From contig JALUXU010000067.1 in the NCBI GenBank assembly GCA_027013225.1, positions 61,823-125,822 on the forward strand: 64,000 nucleotides of DNA, in the 5' to 3' direction. Every line of letters begins with the position of its first letter. Within the stretch, counting starts at the first letter, position 1. Both the position numbers and the translations under genes were made by a program. This DNA comes from Acidihalobacter sp. (GTDB lineage: Bacteria; Pseudomonadota; Gammaproteobacteria; DSM-5130; Acidihalobacteraceae). This document shows positions 38,095 through 47,741 of this stretch, piece after piece. Below the pieces are notes generated by a model. It made no database searches. It saw only the letters and a program-made list of their open reading frames with translations, and was not told where the DNA came from.

Positions 38095-39780
38095 TTACCG
38101 TGTTTTCCACCAGGCGGCGGCGAAGGAAATGAATGCGCCGGTGCCGAGAATCCAGCCGAATACCGAGATCCCAAGCCATTGGTGGGCATCCTGCGGCGCC
38201 AGGCCGATGGCGAGCACGGCGGCGATCAGCAGGGCGGCGCCCAGCGCGCGCAGAATGTCCAGCCGTCGGTTGCGGCGCAGTTCCTGCCGCAAGGCGTCCA
38301 GTTCGCGTGAATGCGATTCCACCACGAGCTTCCCGTTGGCGCTCTTGCGCAAGAGCTCGTAGGCCAGCCCCGGCATGTCCGGGAACTCCTCCAGCAGTCT
38401 CGGCAGTTGTTCGCGGGTCTTGCGAATGAAGGCGCGGGGACCCATTTGCTCGTGCATCCAGCGTTCTATGAAAGGCTTGGCCGTTTTCCAAAGGTCGAGG
38501 TCAGGGTAGAGCTGTCTCCCAAGCCCTTCTATGTTGAGCAGGGTTTTTTGCAACAACACGAGCTGAGGCTGAACTTGCATGTCGAAGCGGCGCGCGGTCT
38601 GAAACAGCCGCAACAGCACATGGCCGAAAGAGATGTCCTTCAGCGGCCGCTCGAAGATCGGTTCGCTGACCGTGCGAATGGCCGATTCGAATTCGTTCAG
38701 GCGCGTGCTGGCGGGTACCCATCCGGATTCGATGTGCAATTCAGCCACACGCCGGTAATCGCGTTTGAAAAAGGCATAGAAGTTTTCGGCCAGATAGCGT
38801 TGATCGGCGGGCGTCAGGCTGCCCATGATGCCGAAGTCGATGGCCATGTAGCGCGGGTCGCCGGGACGCTCGGGATCGACGAAGATATTGCCGGGATGCA
38901 TGTCGGCATGAAAGAAATTGTGGCGGAAAACTTGGGTGAAAAAGATTTCCACCCCGCGTTCCGCCAGCATTTTCAGATCAATGCCGGCCGCCTTCAGGCG
39001 AGAGATTTCGGCCACCGGAATGCCATGGATGCGCTCCATGACGAGTACGTTTCTGCGCACGTATTTCCAGTGGACCGCAGGTACATAGAGCAGATTGGAG
39101 TGCTCGAAATTGCGTCTGAGCTGGCTGCAATTGGCGGCTTCACGATAGAGGTCGAGTTCATCGAGGATGGTTTTTTCGTATTCGTCGACGACCTCCCGCG
39201 GGCGTAGCCGGCGGGCATCCGGCCAGTAGCGTTCGGCGAGTTCGGCCATGACGTGGAGAATGTCGAGATCGCGGCGGATGGTGCGGTCGATCTCGGGACG
39301 CACGACTTTGACCACCACTTCGCTGCCATCGGGGAGTTGCGCGCCGTGTACCTGGGCGATGGAAGCCGAGGCGATGGGACGGGCGTCGAAGCGGGTGAAT
39401 AAAGCTTCGACAGGGCGGCCATAAGCCTGTTCGATCACGCGGCGCGCGCCTTCGAAAGGCGGCACGCGGTCTTGCAAGCGGGTGAGTTCGTCGGCGATGT
39501 CATCCGGCAATAGATCCCGGCGGGTGGACAGCGCCTGGCCGAATTTGATGAAAATGGGCCCCAGTTCTTCCAGGGCGAGACGAATGCGTTCGCCGCGCGG
39601 GCGGTTTATGCGACGAAACCAGTTCCACGGCGCCAATGCCAGCAAGAACCTGAGTGGACGGAGCAGATGAATGGCGAAGACGACTTCATCCAGACCGTTG
39701 CGGACCAGCACGATATTGATATGAGCAAGCCGCAGGGCCTGATTCAGCAGGCGCATGGGCGAGCGGTAGGACGCGCTCAT
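38095..39780 (-). CDS. ubiB: Ubiquinone biosynthesis regulatory kinase-like protein UbiB
   Basis: UbiB is an atypical membrane-bound ABC1/ADCK kinase-like ATPase needed for ubiquinone synthesis. The 561-residue protein has the KxGQ signature in LGPIFIKFGQALSTRRDLLP near residues 72-91, the alanine-rich loop ARPIASASIAQVHGAQL, the catalytic FHADMHPGNIFVD and the metal motif AIDFGIMGSL. Two hydrophobic C-terminal helices near residues 508-558 anchor it. Its ATG overlaps the ubiJ stop, and it closes the ubiE-ubiJ-ubiB unit. Confidence 0.97.
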   Translation of the reverse strand: MSASYRSPMRLLNQALRLAHINIVLVRNGLDEVVFAIHLLRPLRFLLALAPWNWFRRINRPRGERIRLALEELGPIFIKFGQALSTRRDLLPDDIADELTRLQDRVPPFEGARRVIEQAYGRPVEALFTRFDARPIASASIAQVHGAQLPDGSEVVVKVVRPEIDRTIRRDLDILHVMAELAERYWPDARRLRPREVVDEYEKTILDELDLYREAANCSQLRRNFEHSNLLYVPAVHWKYVRRNVLVMERIHGIPVAEISRLKAAGIDLKMLAERGVEIFFTQVFRHNFFHADMHPGNIFVDPERPGDPRYMAIDFGIMGSLTPADQRYLAENFYAFFKRDYRRVAELHIESGWVPASTRLNEFESAIRTVSEPIFERPLKDISFGHVLLRLFQTARRFDMQVQPQLVLLQKTLLNIEGLGRQLYPDLDLWKTAKPFIERWMHEQMGPRAFIRKTREQLPRLLEEFPDMPGLAYELLRKSANGKLVVESHSRELDALRQELRRNRRLDILRALGAALLIAAVLAIGLAPQDAHQWLGISVFGWILGTGAFISFAAAWWKTR

Positions 39781-40406
39781 GAACGCGGATCATCAATTGG
39801 GCGCTTGGACTCAAGCCGTTTCAGCCGCGCTTCGAGGCGGTCAAGGTCTTCACGCAATTTGTCTATATCATCGAAGAATATTTCCATTTCGGCGCGGGCA
39901 GGGTTGAGGCGGGCTTCTTCTGTCAGATAGTCGCCAAAATCCTCTGCAAGATGGCTGAAGTTTCTTCGCAACCGGGCTTTCATGGCGCGGACGCGGGTGC
40001 CGATGAGGTGCGCCACGGGGTCGCCCAGGCGGTGACTGAGGTGCTCTTCCCAGTCGAAGTCTATCCCGCTCAGCACGCGCCACAATCGTTCCCCGGCCTC
40101 GACATCACCTTCGATACGTATGTCGCCCGAGGTCATGGCGGTATTCGGCTGCTCGGCCAGAGCCATGCGCAGCAAGGCCAAGGGCAGAGCGTGGATGACG
40201 GCATCCGCGGGGTTTTCCCCGGCCTTGCCTACATACAGGCGTTCATTGCGTACCGTAATGAGAAAGCCTGGCCCAAGGCCGTCGAGTTCCACAGCCACGC
40301 GCTTGCCTTCGATTCGTGCAAGGCCAGCGGCTGTTTCAGGATCCTGATCCAGCCAGGCGTTGAGCGCTTTTCCCAGCGCGCCGAAAAATGACTCCGGTAT
40401 ATTCAT
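39777..40406 (-). CDS. ubiJ: Ubiquinone biosynthesis accessory factor UbiJ
   Basis: UbiJ is a lipid-binding SCP2-fold protein that holds quinone intermediates in the Ubi metabolon. The protein has the SCP2 core near residues 25-110 (RVAVELDGLGPGFLITV, ADAVIHALPLALLRM) and a C-terminal helix near 165-205 rich in Glu, Arg and Leu that could form a coiled coil. I chose the ATG at 40406 (209 residues), since GGAG stands ten bases before it; a TTG two codons earlier is less likely. Its position between ubiE and ubiB supports the name. Confidence 0.9.
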   Translation of the reverse strand: MNIPESFFGALGKALNAWLDQDPETAAGLARIEGKRVAVELDGLGPGFLITVRNERLYVGKAGENPADAVIHALPLALLRMALAEQPNTAMTSGDIRIEGDVEAGERLWRVLSGIDFDWEEHLSHRLGDPVAHLIGTRVRAMKARLRRNFSHLAEDFGDYLTEEARLNPARAEMEIFFDDIDKLREDLDRLEARLKRLESKRPIDDPRS

Positions 40407-40448
40407 CGCCAATTCTCTCCTGCCGCAGACGGAAAAAGCGGCGCATCG

Positions 40449-41198
40449 TCAGAACTTGTAGCCACGATGAACGGCCACGATGCCACCGCTTAGATTGAAA
40501 TATTCGACACGCTCGAAACCGGCGATTTCCATCATTTTTTTCAAGGTTTTCTGGTCGGGATGCATGCGGATGGATTCGGCCAGGTATCGGTAGCTGTCCG
40601 CATCGCCGGCCACCAGTTTGCCCATCAACGGCAGGGCGGTGAACGAATACAGGTCATAAGCCGGTTTCAGGCCGGGCAGAAGGGGTTTTGAGAATTCGAG
40701 GACCAGCAAGCGGCCGCCGGGCTTGAGCACGCGATACATCGAGCGCAGGGCGGCGTCCTTGTCGGTGACATTGCGCAGCCCGAAGGCGATGGTGATGATG
40801 TCGAAATGATTGTCTGGAAATGGCAGGCTTTCCGCGTTCACCTGGGCAAAATGCAGGTTGCCGACAAGCCCTTCGTCGAGCATGCGTTCGCGGCCGTGCC
40901 TGAGCATCGAAGCGTTGATATCGGCGAGCACGACTTCACCTTCAGGGCCGACACGGCGGGCGAAGCGGGCGGCCAGATCGCCGGTGCCGCCGGCAAGGTC
41001 GAGCACTCGCTGGCCCTTGCGTACGCCGGAAAGCGCAATAGCGTAGCGTTTCCACAGTCGATGAATGCCGAACGACATCAGGTCGTTCATCAGGTCATAG
41101 CGGTCGGCGACGGAATGAAAGACTTCGGCGACCTTGCGCGTCTTTTCTTCAGCCTTGACTTTTTGATAGCCGAAATCGGTGGTTTCCTGTTTGTCCAT
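40449..41198 (-). CDS. ubiE: Ubiquinone/menaquinone C-methyltransferase UbiE
   Basis: UbiE methylates the ring carbon of the quinone intermediate using S-adenosylmethionine. The 249-residue protein shows [20 protein letters not shown] near residues 28-47, the SAM loop [30 protein letters not shown], the signature [20 protein letters not shown] and the C-terminal [13 protein letters not shown]. It begins the ubiE-ubiJ-ubiB cluster, 30 bases after the DUF971 gene. Confidence 0.97.
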   Translation of the reverse strand: MDKQETTDFGYQKVKAEEKTRKVAEVFHSVADRYDLMNDLMSFGIHRLWKRYAIALSGVRKGQRVLDLAGGTGDLAARFARRVGPEGEVVLADINASMLRHGRERMLDEGLVGNLHFAQVNAESLPFPDNHFDIITIAFGLRNVTDKDAALRSMYRVLKPGGRLLVLEFSKPLLPGLKPAYDLYSFTALPLMGKLVAGDADSYRYLAESIRMHPDQKTLKKMMEIAGFERVEYFNLSGGIVAVHRGYKF

Positions 41199-41228
41199 TG
41201 GATGCAGCTCCTGACACGGTCGGGGCAG

Positions 41229-41594
41229 TTACGCCTTGGTGTTGCGTTGATAGCCGGCTTCGCTCAGGCGCTCGAGGTACGCCTTCCAGTTGCCGGCCTG
41301 ATTTTCCGCCAATTCGTAAAGGTAGTTCCAGTCATAGATGCCGGTGTCGTGACCATCGCTGAATACCAGCTTGACGCCGTAGTTTCCAACCGGTTCGATG
41401 GTGGTGATGGTGACGTCTTCCTTACCGGTCACCAGTACTTCCTGTCCCGGCCCGTGGCCGCGTACCTCGGCCGATGGCGAGAAAACCCGCAGATATTCGC
41501 AGGACAGGTTGAAGCGCTCGCCATTTTCGTAGATGAGTTCGAGAAGGCGGGACTGCTGATGCAGGCGGATGTCGGTGAGTCGCGGCGTGTTCAT
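41229..41594 (-). CDS. DUF971 family protein
   Basis: This 121-residue protein is a DUF971 member, a small fold also found as the N-terminal domain of gamma-butyrobetaine hydroxylase. Visible elements are an RLLELIYENGERFNLSCEYL region and GNYGVKLVFSDGHDTGIYDW near residue 80. Some relatives are linked to iron-sulfur cluster work, but nothing here fixes a function. The start at 41594 (MNTPRLTDI) fits the family; the frame extends 21 codons further. DUF971 between hslU and ubiE is a conserved gammaproteobacterial arrangement. Confidence 0.88.
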   Translation of the reverse strand: MNTPRLTDIRLHQQSRLLELIYENGERFNLSCEYLRVFSPSAEVRGHGPGQEVLVTGKEDVTITTIEPVGNYGVKLVFSDGHDTGIYDWNYLYELAENQAGNWKAYLERLSEAGYQRNTKA

Positions 41595-41619
41595 GGGGGT
41601 TGACGGCTCCGTCCAAAAA

Positions 41620-42960
41620 TCAAAGGATATAGCGGCTGAGATCTTCGTCTGCGGCAAGATCGCCGAGTGTGGCGTCTACCTTGGCGGCGTCGATCACGAC
41701 TTTGTCGCCGGCATGATCCGGCGCATCGAAAGAGATGTCTTCCAACAGACGCTCCATCACCGTATGCAGTCGCCGGGCGCCGATGTTCTCAGTGCGTGCA
41801 TTGACCTGATGGGCGATGGTGGCGATGCGATCAATAGCGTCAGATGTGAATTCCACCGTCAAGCCTTCGGTGGCCATTAGGGCCGTGTATTGCTCGACCA
41901 GCGAGGCGTCCGGCTCGGTCAGAATGCGCACGAAATCCTTGGCCGAGAGCGCATTCAGCTCGACGCGGATCGGCAGCCGACCCTGCAGTTCGGGCACCAA
42001 GTCGGATGGCTTGGACAAATGGAAGGCGCCAGAAGCGATGAACAGGATGTGATCGGTTTTGATCGCACCGTGTTTGGTGGTCACGGTACTGCCTTCGATC
42101 AGCGGCAGCAGATCGCGTTGCACACCTTCGCGGGAGACATCGGTGCCGCCGTATTCGCCGCGTTTGGCGATCTTGTCGATTTCATCGAGGAAGACGATGC
42201 CGTTTTGCTCGACATCGCGCAAGGCGTTCAGCTTGAGTTCATCTTCATTGATCAGCCGCAGCGCTTCTTCGTCGACGAGAAGCTTGCGCGCTTCGGCGAT
42301 TTTCAGCTTGCGCCGCTTGGTCTTTCCGCCAGCGAGGTTCTGAAACATGCTTTGCAACTGGCTGGCCATGTCCTCCATTCCGGGAGGGGTCATGATCTCC
42401 ACGCTGGTGGGGGTCACGCTAAGTTCCAGCTCGATTTCGCGCTCATCCATCTCACCGGCGCGCAGGCGTTCGCGCAGTTTCCTGCGGGTGGCGCTCTCGG
42501 CGGGTTTGCTCTCGGGTTCGGCCAGGAATTCATTGCCGGTGCTGGCACCCGGCAACAGGGCGTCAAGTAGGCGTTCCTCGGCCGCTTCGGCAGCGCGATG
42601 GCGTACCTTTTTCACTTCTTTTTCCCGTGCCATCTTGACGGCGACGTCGGCAAGATCACGGATGATGGATTCCACATCGCGGCCGACATAACCGACCTCA
42701 GTGAACTTGGTTGCTTCCACCTTGATGAAGGGCGCATCGGCGAGTCGCGCCAGGCGGCGTGCGATTTCCGTCTTGCCAACGCCTGTGGGGCCGATCATGA
42801 GAATGTTCTTGGGCGTCACTTCCTGGCGCAGGCGCGGTTCCAGTTGCTGGCGGCGCCAGCGGTTGCGTAGCGCAATGGCCACCGCACGCTTGGCCTGTTG
42901 CTGGCCGACGATGTGTTTGTCCAGTTCCTGGACGATTTCACGGGGGGTCATGGGTATCAT
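41620..42960 (-). CDS. hslU: ATP-dependent protease ATPase subunit HslU
   Basis: HslU is the AAA+ unfoldase that feeds proteins to the HslV protease. From the ATG at 42960 ([20 protein letters not shown]) the protein has 446 residues, matching the family's usual start; the frame can be extended to a TTG overlapping the hslV stop. Walker A is [15 protein letters not shown], the pore motif is [14 protein letters not shown], and Walker B is [13 protein letters not shown]. The sensor and C-terminal ISRYIL-like tail (DEDLSRYIL) complete it. hslV precedes it by 59 bases. Confidence 0.97.
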   Translation of the reverse strand: MIPMTPREIVQELDKHIVGQQQAKRAVAIALRNRWRRQQLEPRLRQEVTPKNILMIGPTGVGKTEIARRLARLADAPFIKVEATKFTEVGYVGRDVESIIRDLADVAVKMAREKEVKKVRHRAAEAAEERLLDALLPGASTGNEFLAEPESKPAESATRRKLRERLRAGEMDEREIELELSVTPTSVEIMTPPGMEDMASQLQSMFQNLAGGKTKRRKLKIAEARKLLVDEEALRLINEDELKLNALRDVEQNGIVFLDEIDKIAKRGEYGGTDVSREGVQRDLLPLIEGSTVTTKHGAIKTDHILFIASGAFHLSKPSDLVPELQGRLPIRVELNALSAKDFVRILTEPDASLVEQYTALMATEGLTVEFTSDAIDRIATIAHQVNARTENIGARRLHTVMERLLEDISFDAPDHAGDKVVIDAAKVDATLGDLAADEDLSRYIL

Positions 42961-43019
42961 GCTGTTGTCATGCCTGTGGGTCTGATCCTGATTTGTGTCC
43001 TGGCCACGATGGCCGAGGG

Positions 43020-43559
43020 TCAAGTCTCCAGGGTTTCAATGGTGAGGTGATGATTGGTGTAAATGCAGATGTCCGCCGCAATATTCAAGGCCTGCTCGGT
43101 GATCACAGGGGCCTTAAGGTCGGTGTTTTGCATCAGCGCGCGAGCGGCGGAAAGCGCAAACGAACCGCCCGAGCCAATGGCGATCAACCCGTCTTCGGGT
43201 TCGATCACATCGCCATTTCCAGAAATAATGAATGAAGCGTCGCGGTCGGCCACCGCCAGGAGGGCTTCTAAACGGCGCAAAGCGCGGTCACTGCGCCATT
43301 CCTTGGCCAGTTCGACTGCAGCGCGCTTGAGATTGCCGCTGTATTTCTCCAGCTGGCCTTCGAAGCGTTCGACCAGGGTGAACGCGTCGGCGGTGCCACC
43401 TGCGAATCCGGCGAGGATCTGGCCATGGTACACCCGTCTAACCTTGCGGGCGTTGCCTTTCATGACGGTGTTTCCGAGCGTGACTTGGCCGTCGCCGCCC
43501 ATGGTCACTTGCCCCCCGCGGCGGACCGAAAGAATTGTGGTGCCACGATATTGTTCCAT
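43020..43559 (-). CDS. hslV: ATP-dependent protease subunit HslV
   Basis: HslV is the proteasome-like peptidase of the HslUV complex. The 179-residue protein has [40 protein letters not shown] and [17 protein letters not shown]. The nucleophile must be the first threonine of TTIL, which is residue 7 here; the six residues MEQYRG before it would have to be removed. Such extensions are common in beta- and some gammaproteobacteria. Confidence 0.97.
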   Translation of the reverse strand: MEQYRGTTILSVRRGGQVTMGGDGQVTLGNTVMKGNARKVRRVYHGQILAGFAGGTADAFTLVERFEGQLEKYSGNLKRAAVELAKEWRSDRALRRLEALLAVADRDASFIISGNGDVIEPEDGLIAIGSGGSFALSAARALMQNTDLKAPVITEQALNIAADICIYTNHHLTIETLET

Positions 43560-43599
43560 GAAACTTATCTCCTGCTATCGAAGGCAATGTTGAAGTTTA

Positions 43600-44520
43600 T
43601 CACTTTCCGCGCTCGCGTCGGCGCGCGCGCGGGTGAGCGTGATCGTAGACTCGCGCCAGATGTTGGTAATCGAGGTGAGTGTAAATCTGGGTGGTGCTTA
43701 TGTCCGCATGGCCGAGCAGTTCTTGCACGGCGCGCAAATCGCCCGAGGACTCGAGCAAGTGGCTGGCGAAGGCATGGCGGAGCATGTGCGGATGCGTCGG
43801 CGTTTCGAGTCCGGCCATTTGCGCGCGGCGGCGCAGGCGTTGTTGCACGGAGCGGGCGCCGAGACGATGGCCGCGCCGACTGAGAAAAAGCGCCTGTTCG
43901 CCTTCCTTGGCCAGCTGCGGGCGCACCTCGAGCCAGCGACGTAATGCGGCTTGCGCCTTGCTGCCCACCGGCAGCTCGCGCGCCTTGCGCCCCTTGCCGA
44001 GCACGCGAACGCGGCCGCCGTTCAGATCCAGCGAGGCCAGATCGAGTCCCACGGTTTCCGAAAGACGCAAGCCGGATGAATAGATTAGTTCGAACAGGGC
44101 GCGGTCGCGCACGTCAAGGAGGTTGCGCTCTTCTTGCTCCAGAAGACGGGTCATTTGCTCAGGGTCGAGCGTTTGGGGGAGGCGTCCGGCGGCTTTCGGC
44201 GCCCGCAGATCGAGTACGGGCGGATTTGCGACTCGTCCTTCAGCGCGCAGATAGCGAAACCAGCCGCGTATCGCCGAAAGCCGCCGTTTCAGGGATTTTG
44301 CGGATACCCCCCGGCGATGCTCTTTGGCGAGGAATTGGCGTACCGTCTCATCGCTGGCGTCCTCAGGCGAAAGCCCATGGCGGCGCAGATAAGCGACGAA
44401 TACCTGCAGGTCGCGCCGATAGGCGGCGACGGTGTGAGGGGAATAATTGCGTTCGCCTCCTAGGTGATCCACAAAGGTGTCCACCCATGCGGCGGCCGGT
44501 GATGGCAGGGGTTCAGCCAC
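43600..44520 (-). CDS. xerC: Tyrosine recombinase XerC
   Basis: XerC works with XerD to resolve chromosome dimers at dif. The GTG at 44520 (VAEPLPSP...) overlaps the DUF484 stop and yields 306 residues, the usual size; the frame runs much further inside DUF484 but that part is out of family. It has the SAM-like N-terminal domain (GGERNYSPHTVAAYRRDL) and the catalytic set: Arg in YSSGLRLSE, Lys in VLGKGRKARELP, HMLRH, LLGHADISTTQIYTH with the tyrosine. The gene order dapF-DUF484-xerC is standard. Confidence 0.95.
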   Translation of the reverse strand: MAEPLPSPAAAWVDTFVDHLGGERNYSPHTVAAYRRDLQVFVAYLRRHGLSPEDASDETVRQFLAKEHRRGVSAKSLKRRLSAIRGWFRYLRAEGRVANPPVLDLRAPKAAGRLPQTLDPEQMTRLLEQEERNLLDVRDRALFELIYSSGLRLSETVGLDLASLDLNGGRVRVLGKGRKARELPVGSKAQAALRRWLEVRPQLAKEGEQALFLSRRGHRLGARSVQQRLRRRAQMAGLETPTHPHMLRHAFASHLLESSGDLRAVQELLGHADISTTQIYTHLDYQHLARVYDHAHPRARRRERGK

Positions 44521-45211
44521 GCCCGAGTTCGACACTGATCGCGGTGGCGACCAAGTCGCGCAGATAGCCGAGAAACAGGGTGCCCATGCCGGTCTGGAAA
44601 CGATTTGGATCGCGGCTGCCAATCGCCAGCAAACCCAGTGGACGGGTGTCTTGCAGGGGAATGACAGCAGCCGAGGCGATGTCTTGAGTGTGCTCGCCGA
44701 ACAGAAATCCGGCTTGCGAGGGGATGAGGGGGCCGCAAGCGGGGCGATGACTGGCAAATAGGGAGTCGAATTCAGTCAGTTCCGGCGCCTGAGGCGGGAG
44801 AGCATATGGCGCCTGCAATGTGCCCTCATGGTCGATCAGCCGCATCGCCACGAAATCCGCGTGCAATTCCTGGCGCAGCGATTCCCGTATCGTGGCGAGG
44901 ATGCTGTCGATGCCGTCGGCGCGCAGCAGACCCAAGGCAAGATGATGCAGGTGGGCGCTGAGCCGTTCGTTTTCCCGGGCCCGCTGGATCAGCCCGGAGA
45001 GGTTGCGTTCCAGTTGCCTGTTGCGCTCGCGCAAACGGTCGAGCTGGCATTCGAGCAGGGAAATGGCGCCGCGAACCGGATGCGGAATGCGGAGTATGTC
45101 GAGCAGGGTGGCGTGGCGCGTAAAAAAATCGGGATGCTCGCGCAAGAAGCGCACCACCTCATCCTCGCCGATGGACTCATTCGCCGAGGTGGGTTTGGAA
45201 TGCGGGTTCAT
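44513..45211 (-). CDS. DUF484 family protein
   Basis: This 232-residue DUF484 protein has a predicted coiled coil near residues 45-85 ([19 protein letters not shown]) and a C-terminal GAF-like domain with [11 protein letters not shown] at the end. The N-terminus has [18 protein letters not shown], a family hallmark. The function is unproven. Its ATG overlaps the dapF stop, and its stop overlaps xerC. Confidence 0.9.
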   Translation of the reverse strand: MNPHSKPTSANESIGEDEVVRFLREHPDFFTRHATLLDILRIPHPVRGAISLLECQLDRLRERNRQLERNLSGLIQRARENERLSAHLHHLALGLLRADGIDSILATIRESLRQELHADFVAMRLIDHEGTLQAPYALPPQAPELTEFDSLFASHRPACGPLIPSQAGFLFGEHTQDIASAAVIPLQDTRPLGLLAIGSRDPNRFQTGMGTLFLGYLRDLVATAISVELGRG

Positions 45212-46044
45212 GTGATTCGTCCTTCATATATGGTGACCGCCGGGCCGGTCATCATCACCGGCGTGTCCGGTCCTTGCCATTCAATCATAAGGCGACCGCC
45301 GGGCAGGTCAACCGCCACCCGTTCGTTCAGCCAGCCGCGCAGGCGGCCGCTGACCACGGCCGCGCAGGCGCCGCTTCCGCAGGCGAGCGTTTCGCCGGCG
45401 CCGCGCTCGAAAACACGCAGGCGGATGTGTTCCGGCGACACCACCTCCATGAAACCGGCGTTTGCGCGCTTGGGAAAGCGCGGATGGCGTTCAATCTTGG
45501 GCCCAAGTTCCAATACCGGCGCCGTTTCTGTGTCCTGCACCCGCAGAACGGCATGCGGGTTGCCCATCGACACGGCGCCGATGGGGTGGTTCACTCCATC
45601 GATTTCTAGTTCATACTCGGTTTTTTGGGCCGCTGCGTCAAAGGGCACGTCTTCGGGCCGCAGACGCGGGACGCCCATGTCGACCCTGACCTGCCCATCG
45701 CTGCACAGTTCAAGACGCATCGGTCCGCCCAGCGTGTCCACGCGGATTACGGGGCCTTCGGCGAGCCCCTGATCGATGACAAAGCGGGCAAAACAGCGGG
45801 CGCCGTTGCCACATTGCTCGACCTCGCTGCCATCGGCGTTGAAAATGCGATAGCGAAAATCAGTTTCGCCGCGCTGCGCCGGCTCCACCAAAAGCAGTTG
45901 ATCGAAGCCCACGCCGCGATGACGGTCGGCAAGTCGCCGTATGGCCGAGGGAGCGAGATCGACGGCTTGGCGCACGCCATCGATGACCATGAAATCATTG
46001 CCCAAACCATGCATCTTTGAAAAGCGCAATCCCTTGAGGCTCAT
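45208..46044 (-). CDS. dapF: Diaminopimelate epimerase
   Basis: DapF converts LL- to meso-diaminopimelate for lysine and peptidoglycan. The 278-residue enzyme has both catalytic cysteines: [14 protein letters not shown] near residue 76 and [14 protein letters not shown] near residue 220. It also has [14 protein letters not shown] at the start and [10 protein letters not shown]. It belongs with lysA and lptM, but a plus-strand tusA-like gene now sits between them, so it has its own upstream region at 46045-46218. Confidence 0.97.
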   Translation of the reverse strand: MSLKGLRFSKMHGLGNDFMVIDGVRQAVDLAPSAIRRLADRHRGVGFDQLLLVEPAQRGETDFRYRIFNADGSEVEQCGNGARCFARFVIDQGLAEGPVIRVDTLGGPMRLELCSDGQVRVDMGVPRLRPEDVPFDAAAQKTEYELEIDGVNHPIGAVSMGNPHAVLRVQDTETAPVLELGPKIERHPRFPKRANAGFMEVVSPEHIRLRVFERGAGETLACGSGACAAVVSGRLRGWLNERVAVDLPGGRLMIEWQGPDTPVMMTGPAVTIYEGRIT

Positions 46045-46079
46045 TAGTTTGGTTTATCTCCGACTCGATATTTTATGAC

Positions 46080-46108
46080 TTGAAATTGAATCATACACTG
46101 AGTAATAC
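46080..46108 (+). promoter_or_regulatory. Candidate promoter for the tusA-like gene
   Basis: A -35 TTGAAA at 46080-46085 is followed after 17 bases by a weak -10 TAATAC at 46103-46108. It lies about 110 bases before the ATG at 46219 and directs transcription away from dapF. Confidence 0.35.
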
Positions 46109-46218
46109 TGCTGCGGTTTTCAATGTGCCCCGGCTTCGCCTGACAAAAATGCCAATGGCTTGCGGTGTTCGAGGCGGCGAAAACTTCAACCCTCATCAGA
46201 AAAAGGAGTGATATTGAG

Positions 46219-46449
46219 ATGACCGATTTCAACAAAGAACTGGATGCCCGTGGATTGAACTGCCCCTTGCCGATTCTGCGCACCAAAAAAGCGCTCGCCG
46301 AACTCAACTCCGGTGAAGTGCTGAAGGTTGTCGCCACCGATCCTGGCGCGGTCAAGGATTTCGAAGCGTTCGCCAAGCAGACTGGTAATGAGCTGATGGA
46401 GCACAGCGAGGCTGGCGGCGAATTCATCTTCTTCATCAAGAAGTCCTGA
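46219..46449 (+). CDS. TusA-family sulfurtransferase-like protein
   Basis: This 76-residue protein belongs to the TusA/SirA/YedF family that carries persulfide sulfur. The conserved sulfur-carrying cysteine is Cys15 in ARGLNCPLPILRTKKAL, a CPxP motif, and the second half has DPGAVKDFEAFAKQTGNEL. I placed the start at 46219 because AAGGAG lies ten bases before it. It is on the opposite strand within the lysA-dapF cluster. Members of this family act in tRNA thiolation, molybdenum cofactor synthesis or sulfur oxidation; the neighbours here do not say which. Confidence 0.9.
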   Translation: MTDFNKELDARGLNCPLPILRTKKALAELNSGEVLKVVATDPGAVKDFEAFAKQTGNELMEHSEAGGEFIFFIKKS

Positions 46450-46458
46450 AGACGCATG

Positions 46459-46485
46459 AAGGAGAACGGCCACCCCGTTCTCCTT
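46459..46485. terminator. Bidirectional terminator hairpin between tusA-like gene and lysA
   Basis: AAGGAGAACGG at 46459-46469 pairs perfectly with CCGTTCTCCTT at 46475-46485 across a five-base loop. It lies ten bases after the tusA-like stop and seven bases from the convergent lysA stop. T-tracts are weak on both sides. Confidence 0.65.
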
Positions 46486-46491
46486 CTCCCT

Positions 46492-47739
46492 TCATGGCAA
46501 AACGCTTTCTCCCGCCACCATCTGCTCGAAGGTCTCTCTCGACCTGATTTCGTACACATCGCCTTTGTCTACCATGAGTTCCACCGCCCTGGGGCGGGTG
46601 TTGTAGTTCGAACTCATGACGAAACCATAAGCGCCGGCAGAACGCACAGCCAGCAAATCCCCGGCTTCGAGGCACAGGCTTCTTTGCTTGCCAAGAAAAT
46701 CCGCCGATTCGCACACCGGTCCGACCACGTCATACACGCATTGTTCACCTGAAGCCGTTTCCTTGATTGGGATGATTTCATGCCAGCCGCCGTAGAGGGC
46801 AGGCCGAATCAGGTCGTTCATGCCGGCATCGACGAGGGCGAAGTTCCGCTCCGGGGTATGCTTGAGGTATTCGACGCGGGTCAATAGCACGCCGGCGTTG
46901 CCTGCTATGGCGCGGCCAGGTTCCAGCAGGATTTCCAGACCGCAATCCCCCAATTCCTCGCGCAGCAGCGCGCTATATTCGGCGGGAGTAGGAGGCGTTT
47001 CATCGTGGTAGCGAATGCCCAGCCCGCCGCCCACGTCGATATGGCGCAAGCGGATGCCTTCGCGATCCAGGGCGCCGATCATTTCCCCGAGGTGCCGCAA
47101 CGCATCACGCAAGGGATCCAGGCGGGTGAGCTGCGAGCCGATGTGGCAATCGATGCCGACGACCTCTAGATGGGGAGATTGTGCGGCCTGGCGATACAGG
47201 TGCAGGGCAGTTTCGACATCCACGCCAAACTTGTTTTCGCGCAAGCCTGTGGAAATATAGGGATGAGTGCCGGCATCGACATCTGGATTGACCCGCAGCG
47301 AAACCGGCGCAGGTTTTCCGAGTTCTGCGGCGACTTGCTCCAGGCGTTCCAGCTCCGGCCCCGATTCGACATTGAAGCAGCGAATGCCCAATTCGAGTGC
47401 CCGGCGCATCTCCGCCGCTTGTTTGCCTACTCCCGAGAACACTGTTTTGGCGGGATCGCCGCCGGCACGTATTACGCGTTCCAGCTCGCCGCCCGAGACG
47501 ACGTCGAAACCCGAGCCGAGGCGTGCGAACAGATTCAGAACGGAGAGATTCGAGTTGGCTTTGACCGCAAAGCAGACAAGGTGCGGCAGTTCCGCCAGCG
47601 CCTCGTCGAATGCCCGCCAGTGGCGCTCCAGGGTGGCGCGGGAGTACACGTAGGCCGGTGTCCCGAAGCGCTCGGCTATATGCTGCAAGGAAACATCCTC
47701 GGCATGAAGCAGTCCGCGGCGATAGTCAAAGTAATCCAA
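46492..47739 (-). CDS. lysA: Diaminopimelate decarboxylase, TTG start
   Basis: LysA decarboxylates meso-diaminopimelate to lysine with pyridoxal phosphate. I chose TTG at 47739 as start: AAGGAGG stands 6 bases before it and the protein then begins LDYFDYRRGLLHAEDVSLQH, as in close relatives; no ATG fits. That gives 415 residues. The PLP lysine lies in CFAVKANSNLSVL, and HIGSQLTRLDPL, DVGGGLGIRYHDE, EPGRAIAGNAG and CESADFLGKQR are conserved. The lptM stop ends three bases before the start, so they are coupled. Confidence 0.93.
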   Translation of the reverse strand: MDYFDYRRGLLHAEDVSLQHIAERFGTPAYVYSRATLERHWRAFDEALAELPHLVCFAVKANSNLSVLNLFARLGSGFDVVSGGELERVIRAGGDPAKTVFSGVGKQAAEMRRALELGIRCFNVESGPELERLEQVAAELGKPAPVSLRVNPDVDAGTHPYISTGLRENKFGVDVETALHLYRQAAQSPHLEVVGIDCHIGSQLTRLDPLRDALRHLGEMIGALDREGIRLRHIDVGGGLGIRYHDETPPTPAEYSALLREELGDCGLEILLEPGRAIAGNAGVLLTRVEYLKHTPERNFALVDAGMNDLIRPALYGGWHEIIPIKETASGEQCVYDVVGPVCESADFLGKQRSLCLEAGDLLAVRSAGAYGFVMSSNYNTRPRAVELMVDKGDVYEIRSRETFEQMVAGESVLP

Positions 47740-47741
47740 TT

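Noticed and set aside
43600..44757. A longer XerC beginning at 44757
   Set aside because: The extra 79 codons overlap DUF484, have no family similarity and include many cysteines; GTG at 44520 gives the normal length.
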